Translations under genes and position numbers: made by a program
Origin: Microthyrium microscopicum
Taxonomy: Eukaryota > Ascomycota > Dothideomycetes > Microthyriales > Microthyriaceae
Direction: 5' to 3'
Assembly (NCBI GenBank): GCA_010405405.1
Contig: MU004235.1
Span: forward strand, 448,538 to 512,537
DNA length: 64,000 nt
Shown: in pieces, positions 24,992-38,149 of the stretch
Layout of the letters: the number at the start of each line of letters is the position of its first letter
Position numbering within the stretch: the stretch's first letter is position 1
Notes under the pieces: generated by a model
Told to the model about the DNA's origin: nothing
Database searches by the model: none
The model's input: the letters and a program-made list of their open reading frames with translations, nothing else

Positions 24992-25619
24992 CTAGCGGTC
25001 CTCAGCCCACTCGTTCTCCCGTCGGATTTGGTCCTCCTCCTCGGGGGTGAAATCGTTCTGGATGTTGAACGTCTTACGGATCTCGTCGGGGGATTTGCCC
25101 TTAATCATGTTGGCGACGGTCTTGCAGCCGACGTCGAGGAGAGGCTTGATGTCGAGATAGTTGGCTGCCTGGGAAGAAAGTTAGTTTTGTTCTTGATCAA
25201 AGTTCTGGAAATGGAGAACTTACGAGAATGATCTCGAAGAGCATCTCTTGGTCAACGTTCATGAACTTCTGGTCCCACTCGTCAATCTCGGTTGTCTTCT
25301 TGCGGGAGTCGGCATCGTCATCGTTGGATGCTGGAGGATCAGCTGAGTGGTGCTGGCACCATTCCATGACCTTGGTGAGGATGGTGGTGTTGATCTAGAG
25401 ATGAAATGTTAGCAGCTAGCTTCAACTATAGAGCGATAGGAAGAGTTGACTTACGCCCTTGATAGGAATGGGCGAGATCTCGGAGTTTCCGCTCTCGGCA
25501 CCAAGATCGCCGAGCAAGTTCTTGAGAAGAACTGAACGCTCAGCAGCAGGACGCTCGACACGCAGAGGCTTTGCGTCGTTCTCATCGGGCATGATGTAGA
25601 GGTATTGAGTTTCGGCCAT
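24992..25619 (-). CDS. skp1: SKP1, core subunit of SCF ubiquitin ligase
   Basis: Three exons (25619-25455, 25394-25224, 25168-24992) encode 170 residues, the standard size. The N-terminal BTB/POZ-like half contains [15 protein letters not shown] and [20 protein letters not shown] (formed across intron 1), followed by an acidic linker ([20 protein letters not shown]) and [20 protein letters not shown]. The C-terminal F-box-binding helices [20 protein letters not shown], then [20 protein letters not shown], then [16 protein letters not shown] are diagnostic. SKP1 bridges cullin-1 to F-box proteins in nucleus and cytoplasm, controlling cell cycle, sulphur regulation (sconC in Aspergillus) and other targets. 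Its neighbour 1.5 kb downstream is an F-box-like gene, a suggestive but unproven link. Confidence 0.97.
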
Positions 25620-28170
25620 TTTGATTGTGGGTAGAGTTTTGTGGTAGATGTGTTGGTATAAGGATGCGTATAGCGCGGTGTGAAGAAGTTTAGTTGGTGG
25701 CTTTGGAATGTCAGTAATGTTGGTTGAAGAGCGATGGAGGAAGATGTTGAAGGACAAGTTGATTTGACTTTATACGTGCTGGGAGGGGTAGGGAATGAAG
25801 CTTGGGCCCGATTGCTCACCTTCACTGGACGCGGTTCACTTACTAGAGGCTGGTAATTGCCTAATTGCGGTTTGGTGGAGGTGGTGATATGGACGAGTGA
25901 ACTTTGGTTGAAGTTTGGAGACAGCAAGAAAGGGCAAGTGCGGCGTTGTAGTTGTAGGCTTCAACGAGGTTTTAAGGCAAGAGCAGACTGTGGGAGGAGG
26001 CGAAGTTGACTCAACCCTGGTCAGTGGTGGCTGCCTTTCTTTGACAGGCTTAGCGTCCGCCGTCTTTGTCGCTGCCTGCGGAAGGAGCTGTCACGGCTGT
26101 TTAGTGACTAGTCTCCCAAACCAGCAACCGCGCTTCTTTGTTCAACTCACCGGTTCAGTACGGTTCTGTGCTTTCAATCCATAGCGCAAACAACGAATTG
26201 GTCCCGTCCTATTGCAAACAAGCTACATACTGAGCTTTGAGTTCTGGTACATTCCATTCCTGCCACCTTACAATACGGAGTAGACAAACAATGCCCATAA
26301 TCAGACCAAGTGAATTCTTCAACACAAACTGGGATATTCATCACCTTGGTTGAGGGTGAGCACTCCAAACTTGAGTATCAAAGTCTGAGCCAACGTTGAT
26401 CCTTGAACTTAGCAATACTCTAGCTTAAACACTGCTTGAACCTGACTTAGCCGGTAGAATCGGGGTCCAAGATTGATTCAGAAGTAGCAAATCAGCGGGC
26501 ATCCCTTTCCTACGAAGCAGATGTGAGAACAAAGCGATATGTACAAATTATGCGACTCCCAATTTCTTTGTTGTCCCAACCACTTCTTTTCGAAGAAATG
26601 AGCCGATTTGATCTGGATATTGAGGATAGTAGCTTTAAGAGTAAGAACGAAATACCACTCAGATGGGGTATCAGCCACCAGCTTAGCCAGTGTGTATGAA
26701 GAATAACTCGCGTCGATTTTGACAACCACTATCATGAGTAATGAAATTATTATTGGAGTAGAAATAGGTAATAGCAGAGACGAAACCCAAGCTAACAATG
26801 CATGCACAGTACTCATATATGTACTGCCTGTCTTGCAAGTAGTATTGTTATGTTAATAGCATTCAGAGGGGTCCATTTTGTATTGTTTGTCGTGTCTGAA
26901 TTTCTTCCGTACGTGAAAGATGTGCTTGCTTTGGAATCTTGGATTGACCGGATAGTGTGGATGCCGATAGGATTCACAGGGATCAATTGGATAGCAAGGC
27001 TGAAACAGCCACAGGTTCGCTCAACTGCAGGTTTAATAATGGCGATGCTGCTTGGCTGACTGGCTTGAGAAGATCCTGTCAGGAACTTGCAAAGACTCGT
27101 GAAAAAATCCACCAGTTTCTGTTGATGATGGCTGTTGGACTCAAACGCGTGGAGCCTTGTGGTGGCAGTCTGGCGTAACTTACTACAAGTTCTCTGCTGG
27201 GCGGGTCTTGTATAAGGCCAAATAAAATGAGAAGTAATCACGACGGTTGGAGAAGTGTGAATGTGCAACTGGAGAGGGAGTTAAATTAGTAGTAAAAGTG
27301 GGGTCCAAGCAGTGGAATCTTCCGCCAAAATTACAAGCAGTTTGAAGTGGTAAAGAATGTTCTGTTTGAAGCCTTGGGCTGGGCACTGAGCGCTTGGTGG
27401 ACGATTGGCGTCAATATGTAGATGCTAACTGGCTTGTCCATGCGGCGCTTTTATGCAAAATATGAGTAAGCAGTATATTCACAGTATGATTTGGCCAAGA
27501 GGAGATGGAGTTTGGGGCGCCGACAAAAGTTTGACGCTTTTGCCCTGGGCCCTGGCCCAACTCCTGGAGTTCACTCGCTGACACTGTCATTCTCTGCCAG
27601 TAGGCCTGTCTGCCTGTCTGCCACTGCCAACCTTGGAACATCCATCACCCGCAACTTCTCCTTACCAACACCAACAAGTCCAAATCTCAACCCAACCCAA
27701 GCAATACATACAACGCTCTACAACCTCCATCTTGCCTACCCACCGATCTTCCATCGCGCATACCCCTTACACCTTCATGGTGCCAATCACTCTGTCGTCC
27801 AGTGCTCCAGTCGACTGACCAGCTCGAGTCTGATCGATTCCCCCCTCTTGCCTACAGCTGCTTGCCAGGTGCAGCCTACTGGTTCTCCTCTACTGCTTTC
27901 ACCGCAATAGATTATCCGTCGATACAACATCGATTGCGACTGTCACAACTTCTGTCGTTTGCCTTGGTCGCGTTGTTATTGTTCAAGGAACGCTCATACC
28001 TGGATCTGGTAGGCCCCACCAAACTGTCGGAACCGCTACTCTACCATTTCTTCGCGGTTGGCAATCCACCATCGCTGTAATCCTGGCATTCCATCTTACA
28101 ACGTCCGGTATTTTCCTCCGTCATTAAGGTCTCCAAAACGCGATAGGTCGTCTCTCGACGTTTGGACGAT
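25620..28170. other. Intergenic and long pyrimidine-rich leader of the PAK kinase
   Basis: Divergent promoter region of SKP1 and the Cla4-like kinase. The stretch from about 27540 to 28170 is C/T-rich with many short ATG-led frames, typical of a long fungal 5' leader of a regulatory kinase. A 139-codon frame beginning at 27491 in it is low-complexity and is judged non-coding. No known gene is seen in 25,700-27,500. Confidence 0.5.
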
Positions 28171-30952
<2,782 letters not shown>

Positions 30953-32304
30953 TGAGAGGTGAGTTCTTTTTTTATGCGTGATGAGTGCGTGATGAGAGCG
31001 ATGACTTGCGATGCGGTGGATACTGGTTGGTCAATATGTAAGAATGGGCGGTGGGATACGGTTCTTGGTCGGGTTTTTGATCAATTCCGACGGCAGCCGT
31101 ATTCGTTACACATTTTGTGTTTTGGGATAGAAGGCACAATTGATTCGGTGGAAATGTGCTGAGCGGAGGAGACCGCCGTGAGGGGAAGAGATCATTCGGG
31201 GATACCTGATCGACTACAATTCATTTCTGCGCAGTCGAAAGCGAGTATACCAAAACAAGACCTGGGAGGTATGAAAATGGCGCTGGGTTGTGTGTCGATG
31301 GCTCATGTCCGTTGAAGTTTTTTTCTTGTGCAGCTTGAGGTTTTTGGCCGCTGCTGCTGCTGTGGGCGAATGGTTTTGGTCTCCAGCGTCCCCTGTTTAT
31401 GTCGGGATGAAATGATAGATGCAAGTCGACGAATGCAACACGATACTGCAAATTTTTGTTTCTTTGGGAGTGATGTTGAGAGATCTGGAGACTAACTTAC
31501 AGGCTGCGAGGCGCACATTGGATGCTTGGTTTGTTGGGGGTTTACTCCTATTTTTGTAATGTCGGGTTTGATTGCTCTGCTGTGTTGTCGATACCGCAGT
31601 ATGGTATGCTGCTCAACACTGGAGCACCAACATGGTGTCGTTGAAGTAGGTCAGTCCGCTCCCTATCCGCGTTTCATTAGCTAACTTCATTCATAGATAT
31701 ATAGTTACGACGTGGTTGTACATCAGTTATTTCAGTTCTTTGCCATCCATGACCGGGCCAGCCAAACCATTACCTAGGACGAATGCAACTGTCCTGATCT
31801 TAGTAGTACATTATTACCACAATACGCTAAGCATTACGCAGAATTCAAGTTCAATGACGCCCTTCTTCAGCATTCCCTGACCAGTCGACAAACCCCAATG
31901 CTTAACAGAAGCCAATTTACAAATACTTGCGGCCCTCCTTCACGATCGTACTGCCAACGGCCCATGAACAGACACAATCTGCTCTTTCTGGGTCAATTAT
32001 GCGCTGTACTTGCACTTTAGATGTGAGCGCCGTATATAAGGACCAACGCCTCGAAGTCGACTTTATCCTTTTATGATGGCTTTGTTCATGGATTGTAACT
32101 ACACAATGTCTTTGTCTATTTTATGTCTATTTTCACTCCTTGAGGTCTATCTCGGAAAAACACGAGGTGTGCTTTTGGGACTTCGCGAGGCTGTGCCTTA
32201 AGAGGCAATTTGCTTCCTCCGGAAACTTACTCTCCTTCCTACCAACGAACCCACCAGTCCCATAACCAGACGAAGCTCGCTTTCAATTTTTTCACCTGAA
32301 CAAC
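30953..32304. other. Intergenic, nothing recognised
   Basis: 3' flank of the kinase gene and promoter of the acidic orphan gene. Only short frames without similarity are visible. Confidence 0.55.
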
Positions 32305-33441
32305 ATGGTCGCTCGCCGCTATCAAGAATCCAGTCAGACTTCATTCTCTCCAGATAGAACTATCAAAGCCATGCGACCAGCAAAGAAGGGCAACTTTCGA
32401 GCGGCGCTGACTCGGCTGCGTGAGGATCGTTTCCAAGCCAATTTCAGCCTCTATCTCAACGGAGACGCGGATGATGAATACTCGAGCTCATCACCATCCC
32501 CTGCTTCACAGCAAGCCACTCCTCCCCCTTCAGTTCCATCGTCGCCAAACGCTATCACAGCCAATGCTATCGACCTGGGTACCAAGACCCCAGATTGGAA
32601 CAATTGGCAGTCAGAGAGTCCTTTGCGCAGTATCCCAAGTAGCCAGACTAACCCAAGTGCAGAGACTACGACTGACTTGGATATTGACTCTGGTATTGAA
32701 TTGGACGATCAACCTACATATACAATTTTCGACCATCTGGGTCGTCCGCGCGAAGTTTGGTTGGCGCCGGAGTGGCCATCTGCACATGAGCCGAAGACGC
32801 CGCCAAGATCGCCATTTAGCATCGAGCGCCTATGTGACCACTCAGAAACCTATCACGGATTCAATCTTCGCGATCTCCGAGACAGTCGGTATTATGGTCG
32901 ACCTGAATCTCCTACTCTAGCAAGCCAGTTGGATAAGCTCGAAAAATGGATCGAGAACCAGCCGTTCTATGAAATTGATACTCGGAGGGAGGATAGACCA
33001 GAATTATACGTGGGTGAGTTTGCACCAGACATTACTAGATGGTCTCGAGGATCATCCCCTGCGTCCAGTGTGCGAGGCTTGGCCGAGTCTAATGTTCAGG
33101 AGTCTACATATTTCGGCGACCACGAAATGACGGATTGGAGTCCTGGCGAAGCAACGGAATCCAGCAGTCACGAAGCTCTAACTCCCGACTCCAACGACTT
33201 GAGCGAGCCTGTGTCTTACGGCTCGGGAGAGTCCAGTGTCGTTGGGATTGATGAAGACGCATTCGAGGAGGACTCGGATATTTCTGAGGAAGGTCAAGAA
33301 ACAGCCCAGGTTACTTGGTGGACCAATCTTGGACTCGGCAATGTCAATGATGATAATGATGATAATGAGGAGGAAGATGAAGAAGATCTGGATGAGGATG
33401 TGGAGATGTTATGGGGCCAGTACGAATCATTGAGCGAGTAA
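32305..33441 (+). CDS. Acidic, mostly disordered hypothetical protein
   Basis: A single uninterrupted exon of 378 residues. I do not recognise the family. The N-terminus is basic (MVARRYQESSQTSF, AMRPAKKGNFRAALTRLRED), the middle is rich in Ser, Pro and Thr, and a more ordered block lies at about 150-250 (TIFDHLGRPREVWLAPEWPS, then YGRPESPTLASQLDKLEKWI). The last 60 residues are strongly acidic, with a run of Asp/Glu/Asn (NDDNDDNEEEDEEDLDEDVE) before the end. No signal peptide or membrane segment. The long open frame, codon use like its neighbours and an ATG in good position support a real gene. The acidic tail could bind histones or basic proteins, but that is speculation. Confidence 0.7.
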   Translation: MVARRYQESSQTSFSPDRTIKAMRPAKKGNFRAALTRLREDRFQANFSLYLNGDADDEYSSSSPSPASQQATPPPSVPSSPNAITANAIDLGTKTPDWNNWQSESPLRSIPSSQTNPSAETTTDLDIDSGIELDDQPTYTIFDHLGRPREVWLAPEWPSAHEPKTPPRSPFSIERLCDHSETYHGFNLRDLRDSRYYGRPESPTLASQLDKLEKWIENQPFYEIDTRREDRPELYVGEFAPDITRWSRGSSPASSVRGLAESNVQESTYFGDHEMTDWSPGEATESSSHEALTPDSNDLSEPVSYGSGESSVVGIDEDAFEEDSDISEEGQETAQVTWWTNLGLGNVNDDNDDNEEEDEEDLDEDVEMLWGQYESLSE

Positions 33442-34154
33442 GGATCTTCTCGAAAATGATAGTTCTTCGCACTTTTCTATTCAATATTCTTACTCTATGA
33501 ACGTGTCTTCGGGCTTGCTCTACATGCAATTCTTTAAGCCATATTATAGATTATAGTAAATTCCGCTTGCCCAAATTTGATATCCTTCTTAAGTGAGCAT
33601 GACCATGGTAAACAAGACATCTCAAGATATTTTATGCTGTGCTTCTCACAAAATGGCAGATTGTGCTTCGTTATAAGTAGTTCTGATCGCTGCTAACGAC
33701 CGCTGTAACGGAATAGTGACCATACCAGCTGTTTCTAGTATTCCTTTTGGCGAAGTCCTGGTGTACACATTTCTCGCCTTGATAGTGACTTCTTCGTTAA
33801 GCAGGTGTAGGTGCTTCCACCCAACTTGGCTCCAGATCTGCTTTCATGAGGTGCAAAAACTGGACCTTCACTGACCTATTGTCCGTCACTTGAGTACCGC
33901 TTTACCAGATGTAGAAAGGCCTTGGAAATTGACCTATTTAAATCTCCTGCCATGTCTTCATCTCTCCATTTTCCCTTCGACTTGCATCTTCCTCCCCCGA
34001 TTTCGACTCGATACCCCATCTCTCGCCATCATCAACGAAATCGACCATCGACTTGCATCTTCCTCCCCCAATTTCGATTCATACCCCGTCTCTCGCCATC
34101 ATCAACGAAATCGATCTTCGAATCCTATTATCATCAACTCAACAGAAAAAAGCC
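33442..34154. other. Intergenic and leader of F-box-like paralogue C
   Basis: Contains 3' flank of the acidic orphan gene, a TATTTAAAT at 33935-33943 that could serve as core promoter, and the 71-bp tandem duplication at 33979-34119 listed separately. Confidence 0.5.
33979..34119. repeat. 71-bp tandem duplication upstream of paralogue C
   Basis: Two adjacent copies, 33979-34049 and 34050-34119, both begin gacttgcatcttcctccccc and share tctctcgccatcatcaacga. They differ by a few substitutions and a one-base deletion in the second. The repeat ends about 35 nt before the ATG at 34155, so it lies in the probable 5' leader. An in-frame ATG at 34053 falls inside the second copy. Confidence 0.9.
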
Positions 34155-35791
34155 ATGTCATCAAGCTTGAGTCGCCGCGAGCAAACGCGCCTTACTAAGG
34201 TCGTTCAAGAGCTTCGTGATCGAGGTTATGAATTCGATGATACTCCTAATGGCCCAAGCCTAAAAATGACTACCGACCAGCAAAAGAACCATATGAAAGA
34301 CCTTGCCATCCAATTGAGACATCCAACATACTCCGGCATTAGCTATCATCCTGAGGAGCTCGCTGTTGTGGCAAGCACCTTATTCGAGCCCTTTGCCCGA
34401 CCCGTTGGTCATCCTGGCTATCGAGCTAGAAGCAGTTTCGGTAACCTGAACCGTTTCCCTGCGGAGCTTCTCGAAATGATAATCGATGGATTGGACATCA
34501 AGTCTCTTCTATCTTTCAGTCTGACATGTAACGACGCTCGAGCTGTTTTGGCTGCATCGAAACAAAAGGACTCATTGGAGCTTCTGCGTACCCACGCTTT
34601 ACCCTTGCTATGTGCTGTGCTTCGCTCAGGAGCCGGACGTGAGGTGACCCCCAGCGATCTTGTAGAGATCTTACGGAACAAAAAATGCATGATGGAAGGT
34701 TGCGGTCATACTTCTCAACAGTCTCGCCCTGTCTATGGCTATCACACCTTCAATCCACGAGTAGATTGGGGCTCTGCTGCCGAGTTTCTCTATTTGCCAA
34801 CTATGCGTAAGTGATCTTCCAGTATCACACCCAAAGAAGAGAGGCGCTGAACGTCTGTACTTGGACACGCTGACCACAACGCGCATTAAGCCTCGCTTCT
34901 CTGACTGATGCTCATTGTCCCATGAGAACCCTCACTAATATTTTCATAGAGCCAGTCTGCGGGCATGTTATGGACAAAACGATTCTTGCTGCTGTTCCAG
35001 AAGAAGTGAAGAAGCTCAAGTGGAAAAAGGTTTGTTTTTCTTATATATCAATATTTAGCATGCTACTCTAGATTAACATTACTTAGGGCGCTAAGCATTC
35101 ATCAAACGCAGCTAATGGCAAAAAATATCCAACCATATTTGCGTTGCCCGGTCTAGCTAATTTTGGCCGCGACCGGGACGATTGGCAGGATGGACGGTAT
35201 GGCATCATGTTCAACCAATTATCCCCTACACACAGCTTTATCTGGCGAACAAAGGGCGAGAATGGCGGCACTTTCTGGAAACTCAAAGGGCCTATTCGGT
35301 CTAATCCCAAAACCACCTGCGAGGCAGGACAAGTACTGGTCGCACTTCCGGACCTCACATTTGCACACCTTACAAAGTTGTCCGCCGGAGTGACTTCCAT
35401 GAGCACCGAACGATTTATTTGTCACGCATGCTACAGAAATCGCTACGATTCTGACTGTTCACCTGGAAATGCCGCAGATATCATGATACATCTCGGAGCT
35501 TGCAAGCAGGCATGGGAGTTGCTGTTGAGCCTCGAGAAACGCAAAGCAAAGGGAGTGAAACCTCGACTGGAAAAGTGGAAGCACCATACACGCTTCGTTA
35601 ATCTGGACTCTGAAAATCCGAAGAATTCCTGGCGAGTTTGCGCCGGTCTCAAAGTTGGGGAGAAATTTCCACCCAAAAAAGTAAAGAAAGTCGAACCCAC
35701 GGAGACCCTAGAGGAGAAGGCGACTCGACTAGCGAAAGAGCGAGGAAAGGCAAAATCTCGCAAGGTCCGTAGAGATGTATGGGGCTATTGA
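34155..35791 (+). CDS. F-box-like cysteine-containing protein, paralogue C
   Basis: Three exons (34155-34806, 34950-35029, 35087-35791) encode 478 residues. Shared family blocks: VVQELRDRGYEFDD, GISYHPEELAVVASTLFEPF, F-box-like FPAELLEMIIDGLDIKSLLS, HALPLLCAVLRSGAGR, a Cys patch (CMMEGC) and FLYLPTM, where intron 1 lies in phase 1 as in the two paralogues 11-14 kb away. The C-terminal half has CHAC, then a HLGACKQAWELLLSLEKR helix and NSWRVCAGLKV in place of the WRVSPGCKV of the others, then a long basic tail (KARERG-type Lys/Arg-rich, about residues 440-478) that may act as nuclear localisation. A second intron is unique to this copy. Start chosen by alignment to paralogues rather than the ATG at 34053 in the leader repeat. 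Confidence 0.72.
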
Positions 35792-38149
35792 AAGTGCAAA
35801 TTGCACTTGTCGTTAAGTTAGGTACATATGCACTGCTGGATCGAAACGTTGGATCCTGCTGTCAAAATAGGATGGAATGTCGGAGTTTTGTCAGTCCTGA
35901 GATATGCTGTGCCGAAGCTATGGGGTCTTTTCCAGAGGTGGATCTGCTATAACATGAAATATGAAGGAACTCCTTCTCTGCTGTTAGAGTTACCGTCCCA
36001 ACTCATGAGAAGGTAGCACTGGAAGCGTCTATATACTGATGGCTGGCGGTGTATCACGGCGTGTACTCCCTTCTTGAAAAGCAGTTCATATAAAAGAACT
36101 TCTTCTTTATTATCAAACTTGCGATTCTTTGTAACATACTTAATCTCCCCATACCGACGATACCTCTTCTATGCTTTTAGCTCTTGCTCTAGGTATTACT
36201 TACGAGTATCTTATCTCGTCTTGCTCTCACGTCTATCTTAAGTCAAATTGCCATGGAAACTTGACCTCGATGGGGGAAATTCGCGACAGACCACCGGGAC
36301 GTATATATTGTACAGTTAAACTAAGGTTAATTATGTGACGCAAGAGATTCGTGGCAAAGGCACGTGTGCCCTACAAGGATAAAAATCTTTATAGAATAAG
36401 AAGACCTTCTTCTTGAGGATCACATATCTCGTAAATCTTGCAAATATAAAGGCAAAATCGCGGTGAGAAAGATCAAACTGACCTGCTCGTTCCGTTCTGA
36501 CGTTGAACCGGTCGGTATCATGTGAAATCTGCAGAGATAGACTTTCTACCCTTGAAGTTGGAACTTCTCCATGTCTGACTGGGGCATAGTATCCCAAGCC
36601 CACGTTCCAGGGATCCCTCCTTGACCTATCCGACCCAGTCGTCAAAGCTTGTCCTGGTTATCCCGGACCAGAGGATTGAAAGTTAAGCCAACCTGGTCCG
36701 GTTCGAAACCTGAATTCTGCCGAAAGCCCTCAGTAGCTGAATAAGGCACATGGCACTGATAGGGGTACCACGAGTCTGCTGTCCGAAGACAGGTCTACCA
36801 TGCTCCCATGTCCTGCCAAAACGGTTCGGCGTTTCTGAAATTGGAAGTTCTTAGCAGCGGAAAAGTCTAAACCGTGTTAGTTCGAGTTAAAACCAAATGT
36901 CTATCACTAATTTCTTTGCCTCTCTGGCCTGGGTTCGAGATACAAAATACCGCACGTCGTCGTAGAATATACATATTGATTTGGGGGCAGATTGCGGGTA
37001 GCGATTGCAGCTTCCATGGTGTGTTTTGAGCTTTTGTTAAATTCGTATTCACTACCGTCAAATCCCTCTCCATTAACGGAGATTAAAGCAGACGCGGCGC
37101 CAACATATAGTTAAGCCGCGTGGGTCTGGAAAATCAGGCAATAACATGATCAGTAGAATCCTAGTCTTGCCAAAAGTTTGGAGACGCGCTCGGTTCCTTT
37201 CAGCCACGATTTCACGCAACGAGAGTCAATCCTGGTGTACATCGTCAGGCTTGCATGTTGTCGTAGATTGACATACCCTCAGTGTTGAATCAGAGCATAT
37301 CTTTCACCTAAGTACGTGACTGTACTGCTTGATATCATAATCTCCGAGACTGTTTTCGACTGTTCCATGGACAAATGAGTTTTGTGATTTCTTGCTCTCC
37401 ATGTCGCAAGTTACAACGAATATAGGTTTAGCCGGGGATTGCACCGTTATAGCAAATTGCTACACATACATCTTGTGACATGATTCTCTCGTCGTAATAC
37501 TGGAGATGATAGATCCACTAATCTCCTCAAACACTGCCACTTACTGAAGCTTATGCACCCCACAAGTTGACCACTTGAAGGGTTTAAACAGGATAAAAAG
37601 ATTATGCTTGTTTCTTTTTTATGTCTAGCTATCCTAGCAAGTGCCCGTCAATAACGGCGATACAAAGGTCGTGCGAGCACTTTCCACATGTGAACTGTAG
37701 GGTTGTCCTCCACCAAGCACCGCCGATGAACAAACCCCAGCCTGAGATCTAGCTACTCCATTGCCCAATAAGGTATGGTATTACCTGGATTAACGAATGC
37801 GAGGTAAAAAGTTGATGGTTCACCCGAAGGCTCTGCTTACCCCCTCGGATTGATCGACCTGTTGTGAATCATGTTGGAAGGCACATCGTTGATGATATTG
37901 GATGGCTTACATGTCGAGAACTGGAATCACAACCAGGCTCAACTAATAGGACCGGAAAGGAGAGCTTGTTGTAAGGATAATGCTAGGGCTACTCCGCAAT
38001 TGCGGCGACGGGTGATTGACTGGATATATTGCTGGCTTGTTATCATAATATACAAATCTTCATTCAGGAACGAAGACCCTTTGATATCTCTTTTTAGCTT
38101 CAGGGACTCTGCCATTCTGCGAATTTACATATCCCAGCTCTGAGGAATC
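35792..38149. other. 2.36 kb intergenic region upstream of the ABC transporter
   Basis: No coding sequence with known domains. Holds a 9-bp inverted repeat at 36663-36701 (listed) and scattered short frames. The T-arm-like ggttcgaaacc at 36700 was checked for a tRNA and does not fold as one. Confidence 0.55.
36663..36701. repeat. 9-bp inverted repeat with CCG/CGG ends
   Basis: Arms ccggaccag (36663-36671) and ctggtccgg (36693-36701) are perfect reverse complements separated by 21 nt. CGG/CCG half-sites are typical of zinc-cluster regulators, but the spacing is long. About 1.45 kb upstream of the ABC transporter start. Could be chance. Confidence 0.4.

Noticed and set aside
27491-27910. 139-codon plus-strand frame before the Cla4-like kinase
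   Set aside because: Low-complexity translation of C/T-rich leader sequence (Ser/Pro/Leu/Thr rich); better explained as 5' untranslated region.
36331-36645. 104-codon minus-strand frame in the ABC upstream region
   Set aside because: No domain, no neighbours in an operon-like or spliced arrangement; chance frame in a gene-poor stretch.
36640-36720. tRNA-like T-arm (ggttcgaaacc)
   Set aside because: The T-stem pairs imperfectly and no acceptor, D or anticodon stem can be built 70-75 nt upstream.
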